Positions 50,324 through 59,081 of a stretch of DNA of 64,000 bases are shown piece by piece. The stretch comes from an uncultured Oscillospiraceae bacterium. Its GTDB lineage: Bacteria > Bacillota > Clostridia > Oscillospirales > Ruminococcaceae. The DNA is taken from NCBI GenBank assembly GCA_910583935.1, contig CAJTZM010000007.1:49896-113895 (forward strand), in the 5' to 3' direction. Made by a program: the position numbers and the translations under genes. Every line of letters starts with the position of its first letter. Position 1 is the stretch's first letter. The notes under the pieces are model-generated. The model worked only from the letters and a program-made list of their open reading frames with translations. It had not been told where the DNA came from and made no database searches.

Positions 50324-52666
50324 AGCTTTTTCTCCTTTTGCGTTGTTGGATTTTGGTTTTTGCGGTATATTTTCCAGTACAGCTGGCGTGGTGTTTTGGC
50401 GGCTGCGGTGCGGTTTAAAAAAGCGCAGGCGCAGCGCATTGGATACGACGCAGACCGAACTTAAGCTCATGGCCGCCGCGGCAAACATGGGGTCCAGTTT
50501 CCAGCCCCAAAGGGAAAAGAAAACGCCGGCGGCAATCGGAATGCCGATAGTATTATACAAAAAGGCCCAGAACAGATTTTCCTTCACATTTCGAATCACC
50601 GCCCGGCTTAGATGGATGGCGGTGACCGCATCCAGAAGATCGTTTTTCATCAGCACAATGTCCGCCGCCTCCAGCGCGATGTCGGTGCCGGCGCCAATGG
50701 CGATGCCAACGTCGGCGCGGGCCAGGGCCGGCGCGTCGTTGATGCCGTCGCCCACCATGGCGACCTTTTTGCCGTTTTGCTGCAGCTGGCGGATTTTCTG
50801 TTCCTTATCCTGCGGAAGCACCTGCGCGATGACCTGGGAAACGCCCAGCTGGCGGCCGATGGCGTCGGCTGTGCGCTGATTGTCGCCGGTGAGCATGACC
50901 ACCTTAAGCCCCAGCCGCTTCATTTCGTCGATGGCCTGGGCGCTGGTAGGCTTTGCCACATCCGCCACCGCGATGATTCCCAAAAGCGTCTGCCCTTTTG
51001 CAAAATACAGCGGCGTTTTGCCCTCTTCGGCCAGCTGGCCGGCCACAACGTCCAATCCCTTGAGCGAAACGCCGTTTTGCCCCATCAGCCGTTCATTGCC
51101 GGCCAGAAAAGATTCCCCCTCTAAGAGAGCCGAAAGCCCCAGCCCCGAAAGCGCCTGAAAGCCGGAGGAGGGGAGGAGCGTGATCCCCCGGTCCTTGGCG
51201 GAGGAGACGATGGCCTGCGCCAGCGGATGCTCGGAAAGAGTTTCCAGCGAGGCGGCGATCTGCAAAAGCCGCGTTTCGTCTATCCCGGCGGATGGATAGA
51301 TCCCGGTCAGCCTTGGCTGCCCTTCGGTGATGGTGCCGGTTTTGTCCAGTACCACGGTACTGACCGTGTGAGCGGTTTCCAGCGCTTCGGCGGATTTGAT
51401 TAAGATGCCGTTCTCCGCGCCCTTGCCGGTGCCGACCATAATTGCCACCGGCGTGGCCAGCCCCAGCGCGCAGGGGCAGGAGATGACCAGCACTGCGATG
51501 CCGATGGAAAGGGCGAAGGAGAAGCTTTCTCCCAGCAAAAGCCAGACGGCGGCGGCCAGAACCGCAATTCCCATAACAACCGGCACAAAGACACCGGCCA
51601 CCTTATCCGCCAGCTTAGAGATGGGCGCCTTGGAGGCACTTGCCTCTTCCATTAAGGCGATGATCTGAGACAAGGTGGTGTCGTCGCCGATTTTGGTAGC
51701 TCTAAATTGAAAGGCGCCGGTTTTGTTGATGGTGGCGGCGGTAACCGGATCTCCCGCCGTCTTTTCTACCGGAATGCTTTCCCCGGTAATCGCCGATTCG
51801 TCCACAAAGGAGCTGCCCTCCAAAAGCACCCCGTCCACCGGGATGCTTTGCCCGGGGCGGACAACCACTGTGTCGCCTACCGCAACCTGCTCCACCGGGA
51901 TCTGTATTTCCTGCCCCTCCCGCAGAACGGTGGCGGATTTGGGCGCTAAATCCATCAGCCGGGTGATCGCCTCGGAGGTTTTGCCCTTGGATTTTGTCTC
52001 CAGATATTTTCCCAGGGTGATGAGGGTCAGGATCATGGAGGCACCTTCGAAATACAGATCCATAGCGTACTGCCGGACCCGCTCCAGATCACCGTGGCCA
52101 AAGCCATAGCCCATCTGGTAGATGGCGAAAATTCCGTATAGAATCGAGGCGGAGGAGCCGATAGCGACCAGCGAATCCATGTTGGGGGAGCCGCGAAACA
52201 GCGTCTTAAAGCCCACCTGAAAATAGCTGCGGTTGAGATAAGCCACCGGCAGGGTCAAAAGCAGCTGGGTGAACGCGAAGGCCAAGGCGTTTTCGGTCCC
52301 GTGGAAAAAGTGCGGGATGGGCAGCCCCATCATATGCCCCATGGACAGGTAAAAAAGCGGGATCAAAAAGCAAAAGGATAAAATCAACCGCCGCTTCATC
52401 TGCCGGACGGCGTCTGCCGGCGAGGACGCCGGCGCCGCTGCTGCCGGCGCTCCTTTTTGGGGCAGAGAGGCCCCGTACCCGCTTTGTTCTACCGCCCGGA
52501 TGATTTGGGCCGGGTCGGTCCGGCTTTCGTCGTACACCACCTGCATACTGTTGGTCAAAAGGCTGACCTCTACCGACTGGACCCCCTCGGCTTTGGACAC
52601 GCTTTTTTCCACGTGGGCGGAGCAGGCGGAGCAGGTCATGCCGGATACGCTGAATTTTTGTTTCAT
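50117..52666 (-). CDS. copA: Copper-exporting P-type ATPase with C-terminal CopZ-like domain
   Basis: Protein of 849 residues. N-terminal HMA domain (GMTCSACSAHVEKS), eight membrane helices, actuator loop (SFVDESAITGESIPVEK), ion motif ISCPCALGLATP near residue 396, phosphorylated Asp at about 441 in VLDKTGTITEG, and hinge MVGDGINDAPALARADVGIA. After the last helices a 30-residue linker leads to a second HMA domain, residues 782-849 (KIDGMMCSHCTGRVS). ATG 52666 has AAAGGAG upstream. The C-terminal HMA domain is unusual for CopA and carries its own ribosome site (next entry). Confidence 0.95.
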   Translation of the reverse strand: MKQKFSVSGMTCSACSAHVEKSVSKAEGVQSVEVSLLTNSMQVVYDESRTDPAQIIRAVEQSGYGASLPQKGAPAAAAPASSPADAVRQMKRRLILSFCFLIPLFYLSMGHMMGLPIPHFFHGTENALAFAFTQLLLTLPVAYLNRSYFQVGFKTLFRGSPNMDSLVAIGSSASILYGIFAIYQMGYGFGHGDLERVRQYAMDLYFEGASMILTLITLGKYLETKSKGKTSEAITRLMDLAPKSATVLREGQEIQIPVEQVAVGDTVVVRPGQSIPVDGVLLEGSSFVDESAITGESIPVEKTAGDPVTAATINKTGAFQFRATKIGDDTTLSQIIALMEEASASKAPISKLADKVAGVFVPVVMGIAVLAAAVWLLLGESFSFALSIGIAVLVISCPCALGLATPVAIMVGTGKGAENGILIKSAEALETAHTVSTVVLDKTGTITEGQPRLTGIYPSAGIDETRLLQIAASLETLSEHPLAQAIVSSAKDRGITLLPSSGFQALSGLGLSALLEGESFLAGNERLMGQNGVSLKGLDVVAGQLAEEGKTPLYFAKGQTLLGIIAVADVAKPTSAQAIDEMKRLGLKVVMLTGDNQRTADAIGRQLGVSQVIAQVLPQDKEQKIRQLQQNGKKVAMVGDGINDAPALARADVGIAIGAGTDIALEAADIVLMKNDLLDAVTAIHLSRAVIRNVKENLFWAFLYNTIGIPIAAGVFFSLWGWKLDPMFAAAAMSLSSVCVVSNALRLRFFKPHRSRQNTTPAVLENIPQKPKSNNAKGEKAMKKTLKIDGMMCSHCTGRVSQVLNAIDGVSAEVSLEDKAAYLTMDAEIADEILIKAVTDAGYTVVEVQ

Positions 52667-52707
52667 TGGAACACACCGCTCCTTTCGAGTAAAATACAAA
52701 CTCTAAC

Positions 52708-52724
52708 GCACCCCGGGGGGGTGC
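52708..52724. promoter_or_regulatory. CsoR-type operator
   Basis: GCACCCC-GGG-GGGGTGC, a perfect 7-3-7 GC-rich dyad of the kind bound by CsoR, placed at the transcription start of copA. Confidence 0.75.
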
Positions 52725-52730
52725 AGGGAT

Positions 52731-52759
52731 ATAGTAACGCTTTTGATTTGTCTTGTCAA
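52731..52759 (-). promoter_or_regulatory. copA promoter
   Basis: Minus strand: TTGACA (52759-52754), 17-base spacer, TACTAT (52736-52731), directly upstream of the CsoR dyad. Confidence 0.75.
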
Positions 52760-53079
52760 GCAGAAAAAGGAAATTCTGCAAATGTGGGCGGGACGTATTT
52801 TACTATACAAAAGTATAGAAAGTGGCCATATATCGTCTTTTACGGCGCCTATATAAAAAGCCCAATGCACAGTTTTTTTGTCGATTTTCGCACCGCGCTG
52901 CCGGTGGTATGAAGTTTTATCCGCTCCTTCCTTGCTTTTGCGCTTTTTTGTGCTATACTAAAAAAATAGTATGGACTGTATTACGACAAAAAAGCGATTT
53001 TTGCAAAAAGACAGGTGAATTTTGGCGGAAAGGGTCCGGTTCAAGGTGTTTTCCGCCCTGGAAAGAGGAGGAATTGTCG
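52760..53079. other. Interval between divergent copA and aminotransferase
   Basis: Besides the promoters it holds a small dyad CTATAC-AAAA-GTATAG (52803-52818). No gene is visible. The aminotransferase leader is about 110 bases long. Confidence 0.5.
52932..52959 (+). promoter_or_regulatory. Aminotransferase promoter
   Basis: TTGCTT (52932-52937), 16-base spacer, TATACT (52954-52959) with extended TGC. Confidence 0.6.
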
Positions 53080-54267
53080 TTGCGTTACCAGTTTTCCCAA
53101 AAGATAGACGCTCTGCAGCCGTCGGCCATCCGTGAGATTTTAAAGGCCACCGCCGACCCGTCGGTGATTTCCTTCGCGGCGGGAAATCCTGCGCCGGAGG
53201 CGTTCCCAGTAGAGGCGGTACAAAAAATTACCCGCGAAATTTTGGAGGAAAACCCCATTTCGGCATTGCAGTATTCGGTGACCGAAGGATACCCGCCTCT
53301 GCGGGACCAACTGACCCGCCTGGTAAAAGAGCGGTACGGCATCGGCCGGGACTTCGACCAGGTGCTGGTGGTGTCCGGCGCGCAGCAGGGGATCTGCCTT
53401 GCCGCCCACTGTCTTTTAGACGAAGGGGACAAGGTCGTCAGCGAAAGCCCCAGCTTTATCGGCTCTTTGAATGCTTTTCGCTCTTTTTCTTCCCAGCTGG
53501 TGGGCGTACAGATGGAGGAAGACGGCATAGATATTGACAGGCTGGAGCAGGCGCTGAAGGAAAATCCCAATGCGAAATTCATTTACACCATTCCCAATTT
53601 CCAAAACCCCACCGGCATCACCATGAGCTTGGAAAAACGCAAGGCGGTGTACCGGCTGGCCTTGGAATACGGCGTACTGATTCTGGAGGATAACCCTTAC
53701 GGCGAGCTGCGCTTTGCCGGGGAGGATATCCCCACCATTAAGTCGATGGATACTGAGGGGATTGTCATCTACTGTGGCAGCTTTTCGAAGGTATTGTCCC
53801 CCGGATTGCGGGTGGGATACGTGGTGGCGCCTAAAGAGATCATTGCTAAGATGACAGTGGCAAAGCAGTCCTCCGACGTGCATACCACCATCCTTTCCCA
53901 GATGATCTGCGAGCGGTTTTTGGCGGCGTATGATTTTGCCGCCCACATCGCGGGCCTGCGGGAAATTTACCGGAAAAAATCGGCCTTGATGATCCGGGAG
54001 ATGGACGGGTGCTTCAGCCCCGCAGTGACCCATACCAATCCACAGGGTGGTCTGTTCCTTTGGTGCAGTCTGCCAAAGGGAGCCGATATGCCTGCGTTCT
54101 GCCAAAAAGCGGTGGAACAGGGGGTCGCGGTGGTGCCGGGCTCCGCCTTTTTGACCGATGAAAGCGGCAATTCCGACTCGGTCCGCTTAAACTTCTCTAC
54201 CCCCACCGATGAGCAGATTAAAAAGGGGATCGGCCTGTTGGGGGATCTGACGAAAAAACTCTTTTAA
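53080..54267 (+). CDS. PLP-dependent class I/II aminotransferase
   Basis: Protein of about 395 residues of the MocR/2-aminoadipate aminotransferase subgroup. Visible: ISFAAGNPAPEAFPVEAVQK, LQYSVTEGYPPLRDQLTRLV, VSGAQQGICLAAHCLLDEGD, YTIPNFQNPTGITM, LEDNPYGELRF and the PLP lysine in YCGSFSKVLSPGLRVGYVVA. No N-terminal DNA-binding domain, so it is an enzyme rather than a MocR regulator. TTG 53080 is best spaced from GAGGAGGA; TTG 53074 is too close. 13 bases before trpS. The amino donor/acceptor pair is not readable. Confidence 0.9.
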   Translation: MRYQFSQKIDALQPSAIREILKATADPSVISFAAGNPAPEAFPVEAVQKITREILEENPISALQYSVTEGYPPLRDQLTRLVKERYGIGRDFDQVLVVSGAQQGICLAAHCLLDEGDKVVSESPSFIGSLNAFRSFSSQLVGVQMEEDGIDIDRLEQALKENPNAKFIYTIPNFQNPTGITMSLEKRKAVYRLALEYGVLILEDNPYGELRFAGEDIPTIKSMDTEGIVIYCGSFSKVLSPGLRVGYVVAPKEIIAKMTVAKQSSDVHTTILSQMICERFLAAYDFAAHIAGLREIYRKKSALMIREMDGCFSPAVTHTNPQGGLFLWCSLPKGADMPAFCQKAVEQGVAVVPGSAFLTDESGNSDSVRLNFSTPTDEQIKKGIGLLGDLTKKLF

Positions 54268-54280
54268 GAAGGTGTAATCC

Positions 54281-55291
54281 ATGGAAAATCAAGCGCAGGA
54301 GCGCAAAAAAATCATTTTTTCCGGTATTCAGCCCAGTGGGCAGATTACCCTGGGCAATTACCTGGGCGCAGTCCGCAACTGGACCCAGCTGCAGGAGGAG
54401 TACCGCTGTATTTACAGCATTGTCAACATGCACGCTATCACCGTCCGGCAGGACCCGGCCCAGCTTCGGCAGCGGACGCTGGAGGCGTATGCGCTGATAT
54501 TGGCCTGCGGAATTGATCCGGAAAAATCCATCGCCTTTATTCAAAGCCATGTCAAGGAGCATGCGGAGGCCAACTGGGCGCTGGCCTGCTATACCCAGTT
54601 CGGCGAGCTGAGCCGCATGACCCAGTTTAAGGATAAATCTGCCAAAAACCCCGATAATATCAACGCGGGGCTGTTTACCTATCCGGTGCTGATGGCGGGG
54701 GATATTCTGCTGTACCAGACCGATCTGGTGCCGGTGGGCCTGGATCAGAAGCAGCATTTGGAGCTGGCACGGGATGTGGCGATTCGCTTTAACGGCCAGC
54801 ACGGCAATACCTTTGTGGTGCCGGACGGCTATTTCCCCAAAGTGGGGGCCAAGATCGCCTCTTTGCAGGACCCGACTAAAAAAATGAGCAAATCGGATCC
54901 GAACCCCAGAGGATGTGTGTATATCCTGGATCCGCCGGAAACCATCCTTAAGAAATTCAAAAGCGCTGTTACGGATTCCGAGGCCCAGGTGGCCTATCGG
55001 GAGGGGAAGGACGGAATCAACAATCTGATGACCATCTATTCCTGCGTAACCGGCGAAACCTTTGAACAGATCGAAAAGGACTTTTCGGGAAAGGGCTACG
55101 GCGATTTTAAAGCGGCCGTGGGCCAGGCGGTGGCGGATCATCTGGCGCCGATTCGGGATCAATACGCCCGGCTGATGGCGGACAAAGCCTATTTGGAAAG
55201 CTGCTACCGCGCCGGAGCACAAAAGGCTTCCCGCATTGCCGGCCGAACGCTGGAAAAGGTTTATAAAAAGATTGGATTTCTCCCGCAATAA
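54281..55291 (+). CDS. trpS: Tryptophanyl-tRNA synthetase
   Basis: Class I synthetase of 336 residues. IIFSGIQPSGQITLGNYLGA contains the HIGH-equivalent TLGN, DLVPVGLDQKQHLELARDVA is the ATP/Trp region, and KKMSKSDPNPRG is the KMSKS loop. AGAAGGTG precedes the ATG. It is cotranscribed with the aminotransferase; no T-box leader is seen. Confidence 0.97.
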   Translation: MENQAQERKKIIFSGIQPSGQITLGNYLGAVRNWTQLQEEYRCIYSIVNMHAITVRQDPAQLRQRTLEAYALILACGIDPEKSIAFIQSHVKEHAEANWALACYTQFGELSRMTQFKDKSAKNPDNINAGLFTYPVLMAGDILLYQTDLVPVGLDQKQHLELARDVAIRFNGQHGNTFVVPDGYFPKVGAKIASLQDPTKKMSKSDPNPRGCVYILDPPETILKKFKSAVTDSEAQVAYREGKDGINNLMTIYSCVTGETFEQIEKDFSGKGYGDFKAAVGQAVADHLAPIRDQYARLMADKAYLESCYRAGAQKASRIAGRTLEKVYKKIGFLPQ

Positions 55292-55310
55292 TCCTTTTTA
55301 GCCTGCTTTT

Positions 55311-55338
55311 AAGCTCTGCCTTTCGGCAGGGCTTTTTT
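55311..55338 (+). terminator. Terminator after trpS
   Basis: AAGCTCTGCC (55311-55320) pairs with GGCAGGGCTT (55325-55334) with one G-T pair, followed by T7. Confidence 0.85.
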
Positions 55339-55373
55339 TGTTTTGGGCCCAGGAATAGAGCTTTTTGGCATTG

Positions 55374-55402
55374 TACTATTTGGGACAAAAGGTACATATA
55401 GT
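55374..55402 (+). promoter_or_regulatory. Possible sigma-E-type promoter of spoIVA
   Basis: CATATAGT (55395-55402) resembles the mother-cell sigma-E -10 (CATACA-T), with ACTATT about 14 bases upstream. Weak by eye, supported by the known control of spoIVA. Confidence 0.35.
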
Positions 55403-55546
55403 TGTGGTAGCGAAAAGCGTAAGGGGGACGGGACTATATGGACTGCGGCCTGCGTAGCGCGCATCCAAAACGGAAGTATACGATTTTGTAATTTGTATCT
55501 GCAGGATACCCGCAGCAACAAGCGATCAATAAGGAGGGCTAGATCA

Positions 55547-57025
55547 ATGGAAAACCGCAGCATTTACCAGGATATTGCGATGCGGACCGGAGGCGATATT
55601 TATTTGGGACTTGTGGGTCCGGTCCGCACAGGCAAATCCACCTTTATTAAAAAATTCATGGAAACGCTGGTCATCCCCAATATCGACAGCGAGTATCGCC
55701 GGGAACGGGCGGTGGATGAGCTTCCCCAATCGGCGGCCGGAAAGACGATTATGACAACCGAGCCTAAGTTTATTCCCGAAGAGGCGGTGGAGGTGTTTTT
55801 AGACGATCAGGCCTCCTTTCGAGTTCGGCTGATCGACTGTGTGGGATATGTAGTACCCAGCGCCTTGGGATATGTGGAAAACGGAGGCCCACGGATGGTG
55901 GTGACACCGTGGTTTGACGAAGAGGTGCCTTTTAATATGGCGGCGGAGCTGGGGACCCGCAAGGTGATAAAAGAGCATTCGACCATTGGCCTGGTGGTTA
56001 CGACCGACGGGTCGATCAGCGATATCCCCCGGGAAGAATATGAGCAGGCGGAAGAACAGGTCATTTCGGAATTGAAGGAGATCCAAAAGCCGTTTGTCAT
56101 TTTGCTAAATGCTACCGAGCCGGATTCGGCCAAGGTGCGGGATCTATCCCGACAGATGACCGAAAAATACGCGGTGCCGGTTATGCCGGTCAACTGCCTA
56201 AAGCTGACCCAGAACGACATCCGCGATATTCTGTCCGCTGTTTTATACCAGTTCCCGGTCAAGGAGATCTGTGTTGATTTTCCCCGCTGGATCCTCTCTT
56301 TGGAAAAGGAGCATTGGCTGCGGCAGGAGCTGGTCAGCGCGATTTTACAAAATGCCCAGGATATTGTCCGCATCCGGGAGGTGGAGGCGGCCATGTCCCA
56401 AACCCAGCAGCAGGAGCATGTAGAGAGCGCCTCGGTTACTGAAATTGATCTAGGCCGCGGAAGAGTAAAGCTTACAATGCGTGTTCCGGGAAATTTGTTG
56501 TATGAAATCATCAGCGAGAAAACCGGCCTTTCCATTGACTCCGAGGCGGGGCTGATGCCTTGCATGATCGAACTGGCGCAGATGAAGCGGGACTATGAAA
56601 AAATCAAGGGAGCCTTAGACCAAGTGGAGGCGGTGGGCTACGGAATCGTCATGCCGACCTTAGAGGAATTGAAGCTGGAGGAGCCGGAAATTGTTAAGCA
56701 GGGAAGCCGCTATGGAGTGCGCCTAAAGGCCAGCGCGCCGTCGATTCACATGATGAAGGCGGATATCACCACCGAGATTTCCCCCATTGTAGGTTCGGAA
56801 AAGCAGTCGGAGGAGCTGGTCATGTACCTGCTGCAGGAATTCCAGGACAGTCCGGAAAAAATTTGGGAATCGAATATTTTTGGCAAATCGCTTCATTCCC
56901 TGGTCAACGAAGGGCTGCACAATAAGCTGTACCGAATGCCACAGGAGGCGCGGCTGAAACTGCAGGAAACCATTGAGCGCATTATCAACGAAGGCTGCAC
57001 GGGACTAATCTGTATTATTTTATAG
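55547..57025 (+). CDS. spoIVA: Stage IV sporulation protein A
   Basis: Spore-coat basement-layer ATPase of 492 residues, exactly the family length. It starts MENRSIYQDIAMRTGGDIYL, then Walker A GPVRTGKSTF (residues 24-33), IDCVGYVVPSALGY (Walker B-like), TIGLVVTTDGSISDIPREEY, and the C-terminal membrane/SpoVM-contact region ending EGCTGLICIIL. ATG 55547 follows AAGGAGGG. Its partner SpoVM is encoded at 34863-34946. Proof that the organism is from a spore-forming lineage. Confidence 0.97.
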   Translation: MENRSIYQDIAMRTGGDIYLGLVGPVRTGKSTFIKKFMETLVIPNIDSEYRRERAVDELPQSAAGKTIMTTEPKFIPEEAVEVFLDDQASFRVRLIDCVGYVVPSALGYVENGGPRMVVTPWFDEEVPFNMAAELGTRKVIKEHSTIGLVVTTDGSISDIPREEYEQAEEQVISELKEIQKPFVILLNATEPDSAKVRDLSRQMTEKYAVPVMPVNCLKLTQNDIRDILSAVLYQFPVKEICVDFPRWILSLEKEHWLRQELVSAILQNAQDIVRIREVEAAMSQTQQQEHVESASVTEIDLGRGRVKLTMRVPGNLLYEIISEKTGLSIDSEAGLMPCMIELAQMKRDYEKIKGALDQVEAVGYGIVMPTLEELKLEEPEIVKQGSRYGVRLKASAPSIHMMKADITTEISPIVGSEKQSEELVMYLLQEFQDSPEKIWESNIFGKSLHSLVNEGLHNKLYRMPQEARLKLQETIERIINEGCTGLICIIL

Positions 57026-57033
57026 GATTTTGG

Positions 57034-57060
57034 AAAAGCGCCGGAAAACCGGCGCTTTTT
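57034..57060 (+). terminator. Terminator after spoIVA
   Basis: AAAAGCGCCGG (57034-57044) pairs with CCGGCGCTTTT (57049-57059) around AAAA, with T-run. Confidence 0.9.
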
Positions 57061-57126
57061 GTTTGTCCGACGAATCGAAAAACGTCTAACGAAAGGAGGA
57101 TTTCCGCCAATTTTGAAAAATTCACC

Positions 57127-57156
57127 TTGACGCAGGGGGGAAAGGCTCTTTATACT
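57127..57156 (+). promoter_or_regulatory. Promoter of SIS-domain gene, with hairpin leader
   Basis: TTGACG (57127-57132), 18-base spacer, TATACT (57151-57156). The leader contains a GC-rich hairpin, GGCTGGCC (57178-57185) with GGCCAGCC (57217-57224). Confidence 0.5.
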
Positions 57157-57256
57157 GAAGATACGGTAAAAGAATGCGGCTGGCCCTGGATTTGGGAAAG
57201 AAACCTAGAAAGGGCCGGCCAGCCATTAGGCAGCAGAAGAAAGGAAGTGCATCCAT

Positions 57257-58318
57257 TTGTACGAGGCGAAAGCATGGAAAGAGACGGAAGGTCCCTGTCT
57301 GCGGAATTTTTCGGAAAAAGAGGCCATTGACAGCGTAAACGGCGCGCTAGCCCTGCGCCCGCAGATTGAGAAGATTGTCGACCAAATTTGGGAGGAGGGG
57401 TTCGACGGCATCTACTTTATGGGAATCGGCGGGACCTATGCCTCTGGTATGCAGGCGGAGGTCTATATGCGCGGCAAGTCCCGCCTACCGGTGTATGTAG
57501 AGAACGCGGCGGAGTTTTTAACCACCGGCAACAAGCGTTTTACCGACCGTTCGGTAGTGATTTACTCCTCCGTCTCCGGCAATACCAAGGAGATGGTGGA
57601 GCTGGTGGACCATGTCCATGCGCTGGGCGCCCGGGTCATCGCCTTTATCGACACCCCCGGCTCCACTTTGACCCAGCCGGGCAAATCGGAGCATCTAATT
57701 GTCTATCCGGTCAACGAACAGCTGAAATTTTTTATGGTGGCCAATTATCTGATGTACAAAAACGGTGAATTCCCCGATTACGACCGCTACAACCAGCAGA
57801 TGGAAGCACATCTGGCCAAGGCGCTGGCCCAGGTGGAGATTTCCTCCGACGCGTGGGCCTACCAATATGCTAAGGAGCAGGTCACGTTTAAAGAGGCTCA
57901 TCCGGATCTGCCCCACTATTTTATTGGTTCCGGCACCCAGTATGGCGCGACCTACTCCTATGCCATGTGCTACTGGGAGGAGCAGATGTGGGTTCGGACT
58001 AAATCCATCAGCTGCCCAGAGTTTTTCCACGGGATGCAGGAGATCATCGAGGCGGATACCCCGGTCACCCTGTTTATGGGCGAGGATGAGCAGCGCCCCC
58101 TGGCGGAGCGGGTGGCCCGTTTCCTGCCGAAGGTCTGCGCCAACTACACCATTATTGACACCAAGGAATTTGCGCTGGAGGGAATCAGCCCGGAATTTCG
58201 CGGAAGCCTGTCCCATCTGGTGATGCACGGCGTCAACAACCGGGTCGACGCATATATGGAGCTGTTTTTGCGCCATCCGCTGACCATCCGCCGCTATTAC
58301 CGTCAGTTTGATTATTGA
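57257..58318 (+). CDS. SIS-domain protein, FrlB/deglycase-like
   Basis: Protein of 353 residues with two sugar-isomerase (SIS) domains. First domain: GFDGIYFMGIGGTYASGMQA and VIYSSVSGNTKEMVELVDHV (phosphosugar-binding Ser-rich loops). Second: HYFIGSGTQYGATYSYAMCY and SISCPEFFHGMQEIIEADTP with a Glu/His pair. The closest family by pattern is fructoselysine-6-phosphate deglycase FrlB and glucoselysine relatives. No kinase or PTS genes lie beside it, so the physiological sugar is uncertain. Start at TTG 57257; AAAGGAAG is 11 bases upstream, rather far. Confidence 0.85.
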   Translation: MYEAKAWKETEGPCLRNFSEKEAIDSVNGALALRPQIEKIVDQIWEEGFDGIYFMGIGGTYASGMQAEVYMRGKSRLPVYVENAAEFLTTGNKRFTDRSVVIYSSVSGNTKEMVELVDHVHALGARVIAFIDTPGSTLTQPGKSEHLIVYPVNEQLKFFMVANYLMYKNGEFPDYDRYNQQMEAHLAKALAQVEISSDAWAYQYAKEQVTFKEAHPDLPHYFIGSGTQYGATYSYAMCYWEEQMWVRTKSISCPEFFHGMQEIIEADTPVTLFMGEDEQRPLAERVARFLPKVCANYTIIDTKEFALEGISPEFRGSLSHLVMHGVNNRVDAYMELFLRHPLTIRRYYRQFDY

Positions 58319-58342
58319 TCGCAGATTTTTACGAGGACCACT

Positions 58343-58939
58343 ATGAAGATGGAAAACACCCCAACCCTTTGGACCGACCGCCTGATCCTGCGCCGGTTTT
58401 GCAAGGAGGATGCGGCGGCCCTGTTCGAACTTCTGCGGGATGAACAGGTCAACCGCTTTTTGCCGTGGTTTCCCCTGCAATCGCTAAAAGAGGCCGAAAC
58501 GCATCTGCAATCGGCGTATCTGGACAGCTACCAAAGCCCAAGAGGCTATCGGTACGCCGTCTGCCTGCGGCAGGATAACCTCCCCGTCGGCTATGTGTAC
58601 GTATCGGACGAAGAAAGCTTTGATTTGGGCTATGGACTGCGAAAGGAATTCTGGCGGCAGGGCATCATGACCGAGGCCGCCAAGGCCGTGGTAGAGCGGA
58701 TGAAAAAAGACGGCGTCCCCTATGTTACGGCGACCCACGACGTTCAAAACCCCGCCAGCGGCGCTGTGATGAAAAACCTGGGGATGACCTATCGCTATAG
58801 CTACGAAGAGTTTTGGAAACCAAAAAATATACAAGTTGTTTTTAGACTTTACCAAATGCAGCTGGATGGTGGGCCGGATGTGACCTATCAAAAGTATTGG
58901 GATCGGTCGTCCAACCACTTTTTTGAAAAAGGGCTTTAG
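58343..58939 (+). CDS. GNAT family N-acetyltransferase (RimJ/RimL type)
   Basis: Protein of 198 residues. TDRLILRRFCKEDAAALFEL at the start and the acetyl-CoA loop LGYGLRKEFWRQGIMTEAAK with PASGAVMKNLGMTYRYSYEE are typical of RimJ/RimL-like acetyltransferases. The ATG is 24 bases after the SIS gene, so both are probably cotranscribed. The target may be ribosomal protein N-termini, an antibiotic or a metabolite. Confidence 0.88.
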   Translation: MKMENTPTLWTDRLILRRFCKEDAAALFELLRDEQVNRFLPWFPLQSLKEAETHLQSAYLDSYQSPRGYRYAVCLRQDNLPVGYVYVSDEESFDLGYGLRKEFWRQGIMTEAAKAVVERMKKDGVPYVTATHDVQNPASGAVMKNLGMTYRYSYEEFWKPKNIQVVFRLYQMQLDGGPDVTYQKYWDRSSNHFFEKGL

Positions 58940-58951
58940 GAAAACGCAGAA

Positions 58952-58986
58952 GTAAAAGAGGACGGCATTGCGCCGTCCTCTTTTAC
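58952..58986 (+). terminator. Terminator after acetyltransferase gene
   Basis: GTAAAAGAGGACGG (58952-58965) pairs perfectly with CCGTCCTCTTTTAC (58973-58986). Confidence 0.85.
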
Positions 58987-59081
58987 CTTCATTTTTAGAA
59001 AAATGCCGCCTTTTCTTTTATGCTGTCGTGTGCTATGATAGGCAAGGGAAAAGGAAATGTTATCGTTAGGGGAAATCGAAA

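Noticed and set aside
54268..54280. T-box or tryptophan leader before trpS
   Set aside because: Only 13 bases separate trpS from the aminotransferase gene; no T-box sequence or specifier hairpin is present.
54218..55288. Long minus-strand frame opposite trpS
   Set aside because: Mirror of the trpS codon pattern; low-complexity, unrecognisable translation.
57092..57130. AAAGGAGGA followed by a TTG five-codon frame
   Set aside because: Spacing is too long and the frame too short; no conserved product. It may be a remnant of a lost gene start.
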